64,000 bases of DNA from Apophysomyces variabilis (lineage: Eukaryota > Mucoromycota > Mucoromycetes > Mucorales > Mucoraceae): positions 965,762-1,029,761 of the forward strand of contig MZZL01000405.1 in NCBI GenBank assembly GCA_002749535.1. Reading direction: 5' to 3'. A program made the position numbers and the translations under genes. This document shows positions 23,263-34,902 of the stretch, piece by piece. The notes beneath the pieces are model-generated. The model made no database searches, was not told where the DNA came from, and was given only the letters and a program-made list of their open reading frames with translations. The first letter of the stretch is position 1; each line of letters starts with the position of its first letter.

Positions 23263-25764
23263 ATGTCGACTGATGGAGGCTACGAAAACGACAGCAAAAC
23301 ATTAGACACTGCTGGAAGCGACTACATAAAGCCAGAATCGCGGGAAACGAACGTGATCGCACTACTCTCGGATCTGGATGTAAAGTGAACCATGATGAAC
23401 CCTACGACATGGGGATCGACATATGAGAAAACAGACTAAAGAGGATTCCGAAAAAAAAAACAGGGCGGGTTTCAGTGTTTATTGGATAAAGTGAAACAAG
23501 ATATGCAAGCTGCCAAGGTAATCGACAGACTTCAAAATCATGTCTTTTTTTCTAAGCTTCTCTGACTTGCACAATTGGGGAGAACAGGATGCCGTGACCT
23601 TCTTGAAGAAACGAGCTGCTATTGAAGAAGAATATGGAAAGCAAATGGCAAAACTATCGCAGTCTATGGCAGAAACGTTTGATAAGGCACATCCAAGATC
23701 AGGGTAAAGGAAAAAGGAACAGTTGCATTGGGAACTGGAAACCAAAGACATCATAGGCCAATGATCAAATTGATAAAACTTTCATTCATCGTTTAGGACT
23801 TATGGAGACGCGTGGACATCGATACTCAAGGTTCATGAGACAATTGGAGAACAGCGTATAAAGTTTGCTGGGGATATCACAGAGGTGGCGGACGATCTGC
23901 AGCTTCTGTACAAAGATACCGAAAAGGGTAGAAAACAGGTAATAAAACTATCAATGGCAAACGCACTATAAGGCAAAAGTACTGACAGGTGGGCCTATTT
24001 TGTTCGGTTTCTATAACCTGGGTTCCAGGCAAAAGAAATGGGTCTGAAGCATGAGAAAGCATTAAATGATGCCGAAATTTCCCTGGGAAAGGTTAGAGAA
24101 AGATGTATACTTATAGAGCTTGATACTAAAAGATAAACTTTTTTAGTGTAAGCAAAAATATGAGATGTTCAGCGAAGAATGGGAGCGAGCTATTTTACAG
24201 AAAAATGGTGAAACTGTACACATACCTAAGAAAGGATTCTTTAAAAACAATAAGACGCAGGCACAGGTTTGTACAGGAACCTGTCTCACCAACACAAAAA
24301 ATGGCACGTGTCCCTGACATAATGCATTGCAGCTAGAGAAAGCGGAAGAAGAAGCTCGGGCAAAGGCAACCATGGCGGATCAGAATTATCGTGCACAGCT
24401 ACAAACAACAAATACATCACGTCAGCAATACTTCCAGAATCATTTACCTAATATTTTAACGGTGAGTAAGGGGGAAGGTTTGGGGGCGTATTGTTCCTGC
24501 TGGTTTATTGTAAGCATCTTGGGAGAAATGATCTTACTGAACACGGGTTCTGTAGGGTTTGAAAGCTGTAGGCGATGAGTGTTGCGTTGCACTAAGGTAT
24601 CAGCTCGCTCGTTACGCATATATTTTTGAGCAAGCGGTGATGGCAGATGGTATTGCTTTGGATAATGATGATGGTAATGAATAGGCATAGGGTCAGCTGC
24701 GGTTCGTTTCTCATATTATTTGCGCAAAAAAGGTCTTGGTATTCGATCCTTAACGGAGAAAATCAATATGGAGGCGGATACAAACGAGTTCATCCGATCA
24801 TACAGCGACCGGGTGGGAAGAGTGCAGAAGAATGAAATTCCGTATAAAGAATACAGCATGGTAAGCGAAGGAGAGAAGGCGTATATTTAGTTGGATCTTT
24901 CTTTAACAAATGATTAGTCTCCCACAGCACTTCACGTTCTTAATCCCTATCCAGTGTTTGGCATCAGCTTGACAGATTTGATGGAACGTGACCGGTCAGA
25001 GGTGCCTCTGTTCCTGAAAAAGTGTACAGAGGCTGTGGAAACTTATGGATTGAACACAGCTGGCATTTATCGTATTTCAGGGACCAACACCCAAGTACAA
25101 AAGCTCAAGTCAGCCTTTGATCGTGGTAAGTCTCAGCAAGCTACAGCAAGTTGCTCCTTTTTAACTGAAACTTTACGAGCAGATTGTCGAAATGTGAACC
25201 TGCATGCCGAAGAGAACATCTCTGATATTAATAACATCACGGGCTTGATTAAATTGTGGTTTCGAGAATTACCAGATCCATTATTCCCGACTTCTATGTA
25301 CAAGCACTTTTTGAATGCAGCCAGTAAGTCCGCCATACAAAGAGGGGAAGAAGTATTTGGACAGATAACAAATCCGACCTTGAAATATAGAGATTGAAGA
25401 CGATCAAATGCGGATACTCGGACTTCATACAGTCATCAATGATTTACCTGACGCACATTATGCTTCTTTGAAGTTCTTTATGTGTCACCTTGACAAGTAA
25501 GTTATATTGATAATGGGGGGAAACGAAGGACTAATAGCTGGGAATAGAGTGCAACAAAACCAACGATATAACAAGATGGGTGCTGCTAATCTGGCGACGA
25601 TATTCGGTTTGACATTGATGGGTAATGAAGGTGATAGTCAGTTTAACTTGGCAGCATTGAGCGCACAGGATGCTCAAAGGTTGGCCGATACCCAATGGCA
25701 GGTCCGAGTGGTTCAAACCATTTTGGAGAACTATCGATTAATCTTTGAACCGGATGATGCATGA
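23263..25764 (+). CDS. RGD1: F-BAR / RhoGAP protein (Rgd1-like)
   Basis: GTPase-activating protein for Rho-family GTPases, acting at curved membranes. Thirteen exons: 23263-23379, 23464-23517, 23588-23703, 23797-23938, 24029-24091, 24147-24266, 24333-24461, 24556-24673, 24733-24860, 24918-25125, 25183-25323, 25391-25496, 25548-25764; all keep frame, giving 552 residues. The F-BAR domain spans about 40-320 (FLKKRAAIEEEYGKQMAKL is the hallmark). The RhoGAP domain spans about 343-545: FGISLTDLMERD, then GIYRISGT with the catalytic arginine finger, then LIKLWFRELPDPLFP and MGAANLATIFGLTLM. The architecture matches yeast Rgd1/Rgd2-type proteins. The acceptor of intron 1 has an A-run rather than a pyrimidine tract; the site was chosen because GGFQCLL fits the F-BAR start. 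Confidence 0.92.
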
Positions 25765-27085
25765 ACTGTAAACTATACGTTTTTTTTGTATTTTCTTTAT
25801 TGTTATTTTTTTCCTCTTTGGTATATCATGGGAAAGAACCGACTTTCTGTTTATGGAATGTTATTTTACGGTAACTCTAGAACAAATTTTGTATCTAGCA
25901 AAAAGAAAAGAGCAAATTTGTGCTAAAAGCAAAAAAAATGTAAGTTTATCAGTGAGCGGATAGTAAAGGAAAGCATCTTTGGCTTGCATGGATTTGATTT
26001 TCCCGGTAGATGTAGTATCTATCCGATAAGTAAAATGAAATAACCAATTGAAGGATCCATCGATAGAATTGTACTTCTAAAACAAGCCTTGTCCCTCGAC
26101 TAAATCAGTGGGCTTTTCCGAAAATATCCCAGGCAGCATGGCCCGAAAAAAAACAGGAAACGCCTTGTATGACCATATAGGCGTCTATCAAATCCATCTC
26201 TGTTTTATGGAATCTTTTTTTTATTTACCATCGTGTTGAAAGGCAGCCATACTCTCATTCTTAAGCTGTGTTTATTCAATATATATTAGAGTGCAGTTTT
26301 CGGACAGGAAAAGCTAGGATCTCTTTGGCATTTGTCTTGCACACTGAAAAATTAGGAAGATAAGCACCGGTGTCCTACCATAATCTCTCCATGCATAATT
26401 AACACCACCCAAGCAGTATCCAGTATCCTCATTGCTCTTAATCTAGCATGTATTCCCCAGCTGTTGTCTACACATCTGCTATCAAGGAGCAAGACGCCGA
26501 GACGCTGTCAAATTTCTCTAGTTTCCCACGAAATGTCGCAATAAGCCGTCCTGAAGATTCCTACCGACTTTAGCCTAGTGATCTGACGGGTGTCACGAAA
26601 GTCAAGCGATGCGTGTCAAGTTAGATGGTGTTTCAAACAAAGCTCGCTAGGACACGTTCGCTCTTTTATTATCTGACAGCGATTGGTTTGCTAATTAATA
26701 CGGTCTACTCAACTTTATGCTGCGTTATCCGTGTACAGTTTTGCGTTTAGCACCGTCTTTTTCTTATGTCATAGCTCAAAGTCTGTGACGTTTACAGCGT
26801 GGTCAAAGCATCGTACAAGCATTTAACACCCTATTCTATATATGGCGTACGCCACACGAAAACAGCCTTGTTGACATTATGAAAATAAGAGGTTGCCAAC
26901 TGCAACTAGGTACTCTTCCTATGCACAAAGTCCACTTAAGCAAAGATATTGTTTGATTGATATGTCTTAACCTACATACATACACATCCTGTTGAAAAAT
27001 TAAACCAGAATATAGGATGAAACAGTGTAACCAAAGAAAGTGACACAAATTTAGCCACAATTTACGCCTTGGTAGATCACATCTA
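25765..27085. other. Gene-free region at the left edge of the repeat island
   Basis: About 1.3 kb with no supported gene, RNA or transposon signature. It separates the housekeeping block from the duplicated secreted-protein genes. Base composition is AT-rich with short A/T runs. Confidence 0.5.
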
Positions 27086-27132
27086 GTGTCTTTGACGGGA
27101 AGAACCCGGAATCGTGGAATCAAACAATTGAT

Positions 27133-27139
27133 TATAAAA
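27133..27139 (+). promoter_or_regulatory. TATA box of secreted-protein gene copy 1
   Basis: TATAAAA, 40-46 bp before the ATG at 27179. An ATCAAACAA block about 12 bp upstream is shared with copies 2 and 3. Confidence 0.6.
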
Positions 27140-27178
27140 GAAGACGACGACAGGTGGAATAGATTTTCTTTAACAACC

Positions 27179-27667
27179 ATGAAATTCACATCTCTCCTCT
27201 CTGCTGTCTTGGTCTTTGCTCTCTCTGCTGCTAATGCGGAAAAGGAACCGGCCATTCTCCAATTCTTTCCAGCTCCTCGCATATTCCCGCCAGAGTACAG
27301 AATCCACGCCAACTTGCTTTTGAGTCGTACTAGCCATGAGATTATCTTGAGAACCAAGGAACCAAACTGGCTCGCCTCTTATCCCGAGAGAACACGCGGC
27401 GTGGTGAACTACAGCCAGCTTCCACAGGGTCAATATCGTGCGATTATCAACGATAATGATGACAAGGGTGGTGACAAGACTTTCAGGATCGATCTTGTCA
27501 GACCTGGAGGAGAATTCCACTACGAAGGAACAAGCGTAACAGATGAACAGGTCGAAGATCTGCCAGCTGATGGATATGTCCGCCCCATCGAAGATGATGA
27601 TGATGACTTCCGTTACGGCCACCCTCGGTTCTATCGTAACCGAGACAGATACTTTTACAAGAACTAA
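27179..27667 (+). CDS. Small secreted protein of unknown family, copy 1 (long form)
   Basis: Intronless 162-residue protein. Residues 1-20 are a clear signal peptide (MKFTSLLSAVLVFALSAANA, cleavage after ANA). The mature part starts EKEPAILQFFPAPR and has no cysteines, so it is not a disulfide-stabilised effector. It contains a well-formed block RAIINDNDDKGGDKTFRID and ends with an acidic run (EDDDDDF) followed by an Arg/Tyr-rich tail (RYGHPRFYRNRDRYFYKN). Two near-identical relatives lie at 30422-30853 (-) and 43678-44115 (+). Only this copy keeps the Arg/Tyr tail. The family is not one I recognise; extracellular or cell-wall location is inferred from the signal peptide. Confidence 0.85.
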   Translation: MKFTSLLSAVLVFALSAANAEKEPAILQFFPAPRIFPPEYRIHANLLLSRTSHEIILRTKEPNWLASYPERTRGVVNYSQLPQGQYRAIINDNDDKGGDKTFRIDLVRPGGEFHYEGTSVTDEQVEDLPADGYVRPIEDDDDDFRYGHPRFYRNRDRYFYKN

Positions 27668-28965
27668 AATAGCCATGGTCTCCATTATGCGCAAAGTGAC
27701 AATCTACGCGTAGTCACTGACTGTACCTTAGCAAAACGCGTAATAAACCCCGTTTGTAACTAAATATGTACTTCTGCATGTTATGGGTGTATGACAGCCT
27801 AAGCATCAATGTAATGCATGGTGCCGCACGATATAATATTGTTCGAGAAAAAGATACAGAAAATATTTCATTGTGCCACTTTGTGGTGCGAAACGTCATA
27901 TTCGTGAAGGAATCCACGTCTATTGCAGATTGATAGCACCTTTTCGTTTGGGTTGCTGCGTGGCTATGGAGTATACAATATGGATATGGCTTAACGTATA
28001 TAAGTCGCTTTACACATTGATAAAGTACCTGTTATAGCCAGTGTGGCAGAAATTTGGTCTGAAGTTCTAGTGCAGCACCAAAAGAGATACCTAGTGATGG
28101 CCCGACTATCTATGTTATGTTAAAAACATCTTGTTCCTTGCTGCTCGTCTGTCACTACAGATAATTGTCACGGACAAACGTATCATAAATTTCAAGTAAT
28201 TTTACGTAAAGAAACCTTACGAGAATCTCTAACCTCTGGACATTGGCCAAGATCTTTTCGCAAACGTCTCTGTAAGCCCTACAATAAGTAATCTAATTGA
28301 AGACATTCCTTGGTCAAGCCTCTGTGTGAGTTCCGTAAACACATATTTCAATACATATCAGTCTTCTGCAAGAAAGTAGTGTGATGAACAAACGCATAAA
28401 GAGCATTTGTTATAGTCATCTTCGGGAAAAACGTTATCTTTAGACATAAACGGTATGGGGAACCATTTCTATGACTTGTTCAATTACTATTCGTTTTTAT
28501 TGCGTTCCTAGTATATTTGTTGCGTTTTAATGGCTTACCCAGTTTTACTTCTTTGCCTGCGTGTAAGTTCGCTATTTCTTTCTTCGCTGTCGTTCTTAGT
28601 CATTTTAGTCACTTCGTCTTTTCCCACCAGTACCTTATTTGTTAGTATAACCTGGGAGATAGCCATTACGTACCTACGGATTTTCTTTGGTTGTCTTTCG
28701 TCTTGATATCAACTTAGAGACTGATATCTCAGTTGTAATCTTCTTTTCCATCTGTATCAAAGCCACCCATATAAAGAAAACATAAATAAATACGAATGAG
28801 CTTGCGCATTCGCATCTTCTTGCCAACCGGTCTATTGTTTAAACTTTCTCTTCTCTGAATCAGCTACGCTGCAATCATTTTAAAGGACTGGTTGATACAC
28901 AATGACCTCTATATTTTCGTAGTAAATTTTCTGAGCAGCACAGCATGCTTCGAGTTAAACGTACA

Positions 28966-29139
28966 AATATAATCAAAGGCAAATGGAACCTAAACTTTTG
29001 GTTACAAAATTTAAAGTATGAAAAAATAGAAAATAATCTTGTCAGAGAAACTAACTGGTTAGCGAAGGCACTAACCGACCAGGCAAAACTTATTTCGTAT
29101 AGCTTGGTGTCTCCTGCTCAAACTAGAGATACAATGAGG
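28966..29139. other. Centre of the inverted duplication
   Basis: About 170 bp between the two arms where pairing is no longer visible. It is AT-rich, and a short open frame crosses it (28945-29157), but nothing supports a gene. This spacer would form the loop if the arms paired. Confidence 0.5.
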
Positions 29140-30421
29140 AATCGTGCGCTTAACTGAGAGCGTGCGATGCTGCTCAGAAAATTTACTACGAAAATATAGA
29201 GGTCATTGTGTACCAACCCGTTCTTTTGAAATGATTGCAATGCAGTCCACCCCAAAAAGAGAGAGTTTAAGCAATGAAATGGCTAGCAAGAAGATTCAAA
29301 TGCGCAAGCTCATTCATACAGCATCTATGTGGATGCCTCTGATACAGATGAGAAACAAAATTGCAATTGCGATCTCAGCTTGCAAATTGATGTCAACATG
29401 AAAAGCAAAACAAAAGAAATCCGTAGGTACGTCATGATTATCTCCCATGTTATACTAATAAATGAGATAACAGCGCTAAAGAATTGAAGACGAAGTAACT
29501 AAAACGATCAAGAACGATAATGAAAAAAAACTAGGAAACTTACACGTAGGCAAAAGAAAAACGGCTGATCCGTTGGAAGGCAATGAATGTACTAGCAACA
29601 CAATAAAAGACGACTAGTCATTGAACAAGTAATTGAAATGGCCTCTATGCTTTATATGCACTTGTTGATCACGATTTTTATTTTTGCAGAAGCTTGGTAC
29701 GCATCTGAACATAATTTTACGGTACTCAAACAAAAGTTGATTCAAGAAATGTCGTCATTCACACTACTTCTTTTGAAATATATTTGGAAAGACCCCTGCA
29801 GGACTTGTACAGATGTTGGCCGGTATCCCGAATTTACATGTTTTCGCAAGCTTTATGTACTGTAGCTATAAGTGCTTCAAGATGTGCGATGGATCGCTCT
29901 GTGACAATTACCTGCAGTGATAGACGAGTGGCAAGAAACAAGATGTTCCTAGAATCACATGACATACTCAGGCGATCGTAAAGTATCTGCCGCGGGGTGC
30001 ATTTATCCACAGACCAAATTTCTGCCACACTGGAGATAACGGGTACTCTATCAATGTGTAAAGCGACTTGTATACGTTAAGCCATATCCATATTGTATAC
30101 TCCATAGCCACGCAGCAACCCAAACGAAAAGGTGCTATCAATCTGCAATAGACGCGGATCCTTCACGAATATTGTGCGTGACCCCACGAAGTGGCCAATG
30201 AACTATTTGTTATATCTTTTCTTCGAACAAAATGAAATATGCGGCATGCACCCATAACATGCAAAAGCACATATTTAGTTACAGACAAGAGTTTATTACA
30301 CATTTTGGTAAGATACAATCGTCAATAACTATGCTTAGATTATCACTGCGCGCATAATGCAGACAGTAGTCATGTACTCTTTGCGAAAGCATGATTTCGG
30401 TTATGATGGAATTGAGTGGCC

Positions 30422-30853
30422 TTAACGAGTGTCATCGTCGTCGATGGGGCGGACATATCCATCAGCTGGCAGATCTTCGACCTGTTCATCTGTTACGCTT
30501 GTTCCTTCGTAGTGGAATTCTCCTCCAGGTCTGACAAGATCGATCCTGAAAGTCTTGTCACCACCCTTGTCATCATTATCGTTGATAATCGCACGATATT
30601 GACCCTGTGGAAGCTGGCTGTAGTTCACCACGCCGCGTGTTCTCTCGGGATAAGAGGCGAGCCAGTTTGGTTCCTTGGTTCTCAAGATAATCTCATGGCT
30701 AGTACGACTCAAAAGCAAGTTGGCGTGGATTCTGTACTCTGGCGGGAATATGCGAGGAGCTGGAAAGAATTGGAGAATGGCCGGTTCCTTTTCCGCATTA
30801 GCAGCAGAGAGAGCAAAGACCAAGACAGCAGAGAGGAGAGATGTGAATTTCAT
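30422..30853 (-). CDS. Small secreted protein of unknown family, copy 2 (short form)
   Basis: Intronless 143-residue protein, almost identical to copy 1 from the signal peptide through GYVRPI. It then reads DDDDTR and stops. In copy 1 the same position is TAC (Tyr) where here it is TAA; the bases after the stop still match the copy 1 tail in outline, so the short end arises from a nonsense change. The near-perfect match over 135 residues with diverged flanks suggests either selection or gene conversion between copies. It is transcribed away from copy 1's orientation, so the two stop codons face each other across the inverted repeat. Confidence 0.8.
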   Translation of the reverse strand: MKFTSLLSAVLVFALSAANAEKEPAILQFFPAPRIFPPEYRIHANLLLSRTSHEIILRTKEPNWLASYPERTRGVVNYSQLPQGQYRAIINDNDDKGGDKTFRIDLVRPGGEFHYEGTSVTDEQVEDLPADGYVRPIDDDDTR

Positions 30854-30888
30854 GGTTGTTGAAAAAAACCTCTCTTCTCCTTAACTCC

Positions 30889-30895
30889 TTTTATA
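30889..30895 (-). promoter_or_regulatory. TATA box of secreted-protein gene copy 2
   Basis: TATAAAA on the minus strand, 36-42 bp before the ATG at 30853, with ATCAAACCA shortly upstream; same layout as copies 1 and 3. Confidence 0.6.
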
Positions 30896-30920
30896 AGCAC
30901 TGGTTTGATTTCTACGCTTT

Positions 30921-32080
30921 CTGAGTGCTTCCCCCTCAAACATACTTGATCTGGCGTTATTGGCGTAAAATGTGGCTAAGCACATGCTGCATTGTTTGTA
31001 TCGCCATAGGAAATTGTTTACGACCAACTTTAGAAAGTCTTTGACATGCATATCGTATCTGTAACAAACCCTTTTAAAAAGTTTTCTTTTGCCGAGTTGC
31101 TTTTGAGATTTGTAGCTAATAGTTATCCAAGAGTTTTCATTATATCAACGTGGGACTCGCTTGATTCCCTAATGAAGATACTCTCAAGTGTTGTGCTGGA
31201 GCCACATTATCCATATAGGTTAGCATTAGTGTAGTACCGCTTAACAGTAGCCAGCGTCAACGAGATTGCCTATATGACAAGTCGTACCAATTCTGTTTCT
31301 TCTCATTAATACATAGTACGGCTGCAGGTTACGCCGAAGTACATCCTGTTTGGTCCGCATGGTCCGCTCTGATTCGCACAACTTATGCACTAACAAACGG
31401 TTAGCTAGTTCCTCCATGTACATGACTGCCTTAGTTCGTTCATTATATCCAACATAAACTTAGCCGTAAAGTATATCATGGATGCTCTTATAAATATGAA
31501 TTCAGAACTAAAGGATAACCAAAGCTAATATTAATACAGGAGATCAAGACTATTAGAAAAAACCTTGTGATTTTGTGTCTTGTAGAAGCCTAAAAAGTTA
31601 CAGAAGCCAGGTTTAAACAAAGCGACAGTAATATTCAACATCCGCACTTTGTTTTGGAGCATCTTATTCACGTGTAACTGAAGTCCGTATTTTGTCAATG
31701 AGAATTGATTGGGCTATAGGCTACTCCGCACTTTCTTGATGAGGGGTATGTAACATAAGGGGTACTTGCATCAGAGTTTTTGATTTCATCCAAAACTATT
31801 TTGGAGATTCTACCCAATATTGTTTGAAGATTAGGAGATAAAAGAATTTGCCAGTAATTGTTCGTGAGTATCTTCCTTTTAAAATGTGATAGAAGACTTA
31901 CCCATAGCATCATCTATAAAAGTCGTACTATAGGTATGTAATACATGTTTATGTGACATACCAAAAACTCGATATCTGTTTAAATTGTTCTTTGCTAACA
32001 CTTATGACGATTGTTGCACATGGCACACTGCAGTTGAAAGGACGTTCACTGCGGTCAAAAAAAGATTCTACCATCGGTAG
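30921..32080. other. AT-rich gene-free region
   Basis: About 1.2 kb between the inverted duplication and the tandem repeats. It contains no supported gene; short frames such as 31695-31913 (-) lack any recognisable feature. Confidence 0.5.
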
Positions 32081-32169
32081 AAACTTGGTGGAATCTCTTC
32101 AAAGGTTTTGTGGAATGTACCTTCCGCCACCTTTTCCACCACCTTTCTACCACCCCCCCCCCAAAGTTC

Positions 32170-33200
32170 AACAATTGGATGAACTGCTATATGACAGAGA
32201 CCATTACGTTGATGTTATTGGATCAAGTAGTATGCATTAGAGGCTAACGTTTTAGTTTCATTCGACCATATTCCTTTATTCAAGCACTTTTTATTGGATT
32301 AACTTGCCTACAACGATACATTCTATTGGAGCTACTGATTTTTATCTAGTCTATCCGATTGGATGTTCTTTTCGTTGTGTACATTATTTTAGCCATTAAG
32401 ATACACTTCTTTATCATATACAAGGACGCTTCTTTAGCTATATATATAGGAAAAAAACGGACGCTTTTATTTTCTTGGAGCTATGTAGCGTAATGTACTA
32501 ACAAATAGCTAACTTTATGCTTAGTTTTATATTATCTTACCTGATTACTGAAGGTTAAAGAAGCATAGCTTTTAAAAATGACAATTAGTAAAACGTACTA
32601 AAAGCTAACACACAATAGCATACCTAAGACAGCATGCAATAACAAATGGCAGCATTACGTATAGGCCTACAAAAAGTTACCTTGCCAAGTAATTAAATTA
32701 CGACGTAAAAAAGTATCTGTACCATTAAAAAGTATGTCATCTTTCTCTGTTTCCATTTTGTTAAGAAATGAAAGCTACTCTATATAATCATCAAAAAGTC
32801 AAGATTAGTTACATATAGGTCAATCAATCAAAATACCTTATTAAAGGTAAGAAGCAAGCTCTTCTATAACGTAGTGATCATTCTAGCTATCAAAAGAAAA
32901 AAAGAATGAGATGCTATGAAATGAAGATAAAAGCTTACCAGCAAAGGGTATGCTTTTAGATCAAGGTGGCATATTATTAGGATCATATACTAGCAACGTT
33001 TTCAAAGTGAGTTTTCTGATGAAGAAGTGGTAAAACACTATGAAACAAAAAATGGTATAGAGGAAAAAGTTTGCAAAAGAAAAAGATGAATAAAAGGAAA
33101 CGCGGATAACTCTGTAAAAAAAAAAGAAATCATGTTAGAAGCGCGTGACATAAATAATTATGCAGTTCCTGGGAAATGTGAATGCACTAGTTTTGCTGTG
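32170..33200 (+). repeat. Tandem AT-rich repeat, unit 1
   Basis: First copy of an about 1.0 kb unit repeated directly at 33395-34390. Shared landmarks: TTTTATTGGATTAACTTGC, TACATTCTATTGGAGCTA, TCTAGTCTATCCGATTG, GTCAAGATTAGTTACAT, and the end TATGCAGTTCCTGGGAA. There is no open frame of note. CCACC/GGTGG-rich segments flank each unit (32090-32165, 33280-33390, 34420-34460). It could be a non-autonomous element or paired long terminal repeats; I cannot classify it. Confidence 0.75.
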
Positions 33201-33394
33201 GCAACTTAATTTTGTATGCATGTCTGCTACAGTAACAGCGTTTGGGGGGAGAGAAAAATGTGGTAATATAAGAAATTCTACCACCTGGGTGGAAAGTGGG
33301 TGGAACCAGGGATTCTACCATGTGGTGTAAAGGTGGTAGAATAACCCTTCAACCGCAGTGGCGTTTTACCCACATTTTACCCACCTTCTATACC

Positions 33395-34390
33395 TTTATT
33401 AATTGGATAAAACAGTATATGTCAGACGTAATTACATTAATGCTATTGGACTAAGTTGTATGTATTCAATAATTAACATTAGAATTCTATTCAACTATTG
33501 TTCTTTTCTTTAAGCTCTTTTATTGGATTAACTTGCTTACAATGATACATTCTATTGGAGCTAATGATTCTTATCTAGTCTATCCGATTGAATGCTCTTT
33601 TTGTTGCATTCATTATTTTAGCCAATAAAATACACTTCTTTAGTCTTATATATAGAGAAAACAAACATTTTTATTTTATTGAAGATATATAATATAATGT
33701 ACGAACAGGTATCTAACTTTACAATTGGATCTATATAATCTTACCTAACTATTGAAGGCTAAAGAAGCATAGTTTTAAAAAATAATAATTAGTAAATCGT
33801 ACTAAAAGCTAACATGTTAACATACCTAAGACGGCATAGCAATAACGAACGGCAGCATTATATACAGGCCTACAAAAGATTATCTTGATGATTAATCAAG
33901 TTACAACATAAAAAAATATCTGTACTATTAAAACATGTGTCATGTTTCTCTGTTTCCATTTTTTAAAGAAAGAAAAAGCTACTCTATAGGACAAATAAAA
34001 AGTCAAGATTAGTTACATTTAGGTCAGTCAATCAAAACACTTTAGTTAAAAGTAAGAAGCAAGCTTTCCTATGATGTTGCAATTATATCGGCTATCAAAA
34101 GAAAAAAATGAGATGCTGTCAAATGAAGATAAAAGCTTACCAGTAAAGAACACGCTTTCAGGTCAGGGTTGTATATCATTAGGATGATATATCATCAACA
34201 TTGTAAAAGTGAGTTTGCCGATGAAGAAGTACTAAAACACCATGGAGTGTAAAAAAGCAGAGGAAAAAGTTTGTGAAAAAAAAGGATAAGTAAAAAGAAA
34301 ATGCGAATAACCCTATAAAAGAGAAAAAAACCAGGTTAAAAGCGAGTGATATAAATATTTATGCAGTTCCTGGGAATCACGCATACACTA
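33395..34390 (+). repeat. Tandem AT-rich repeat, unit 2
   Basis: Second direct copy of the unit at 32170-33200, about 1.2 kb downstream start to start and roughly 80% identical by eye, with small indels. It ends with the same TATGCAGTTCCTGGGAAT as unit 1. Confidence 0.75.
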
Positions 34391-34429
34391 TCATACTGCT
34401 TATATTTTACATTTGCTCCCCCCATGGGA

Positions 34430-34625
34430 AAGTGGGTAAAACGCCTCACTCTACCACAGTGGCGCACATCTTCTAATGATCCTCGAGGTGCTCTCTCAGG
34501 TAGCATAAAATTAAATAATCTTTTATTTTCCCTTGTATCAGCAGGCAGCGATAGGCCATATATATCAATCACACGGAAGCCATCTGTAATGCCATCAGGC
34601 TCTATAGCTTTGGGCAATAATTAAA
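34430..34625 (-). pseudogene. Possible coding remnant next to the tandem repeat
   Basis: The minus strand is open here and reads like protein (AIEPDGITDGFRVIDIYG, LPADTRENKRLFNF), but there is no ATG at the start and the frame runs out into the repeat. It may be the edge of a gene or transposon ORF interrupted by the repeat. I do not recognise the family. Confidence 0.25.
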
Positions 34626-34893
34626 AGAATTTGAATACTTCACGTTGGATACACAGTCTCAACAATTTATTTCAGCAGGCATCGACAATTGCAAAGCCAA
34701 ACATAGCTAACACTAAAATACGAATATGATGAAGTTAATAAAAATGGTAAAAGCTGAATTGATGCCTTCTGCCCGGATGTGATGGTAAGCACTTCACAGC
34801 AAATCCATGATCCACATCTAGGCTACATATAAAGCACAATGTCACCAAGAATCATGAACTTAACATGCAAACAGAGATAGACGAGTTCTTGGT

Positions 34894-34902
34894 GCTCTTG
34901 AC
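34894..34902. repeat. Left target-site duplication of MULE element 1
   Basis: GCTCTTGAC directly before the element; GTTCTTGAC follows the right end (38599-38607). Nine bases with one mismatch, the size expected of Mutator-like elements. Confidence 0.75.

Larger units (their letters stand above)
27090..28965 (+). repeat. Left arm of a large inverted duplication
   Basis: This segment is repeated in reverse orientation at about 29140-30920. Homology starts in the promoter of the secreted-protein gene and runs through the gene, its 3' flank and a further 1.2 kb. Matching landmarks by eye: 28009-28060 with 30065-30010, 28130-28190 with 29960-29890, 28661-28700 with 29440-29405, and 28898-28950 with 29210-29160. 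Identity is very high in the coding part and about 70-85% in the flanks. Confidence 0.85.
29140..30920 (-). repeat. Right arm of the large inverted duplication
   Basis: Reverse-complement counterpart of 27090-28965. It carries copy 2 of the secreted-protein gene near its outer end. Small indels distinguish the arms (for example about 45 bp missing near 29690 relative to the left arm). Confidence 0.85.

Noticed and set aside
28945..29157. Short frame across the centre of the inverted duplication
   Set aside because: Lies in decaying repeat sequence, AT-rich, no domain.
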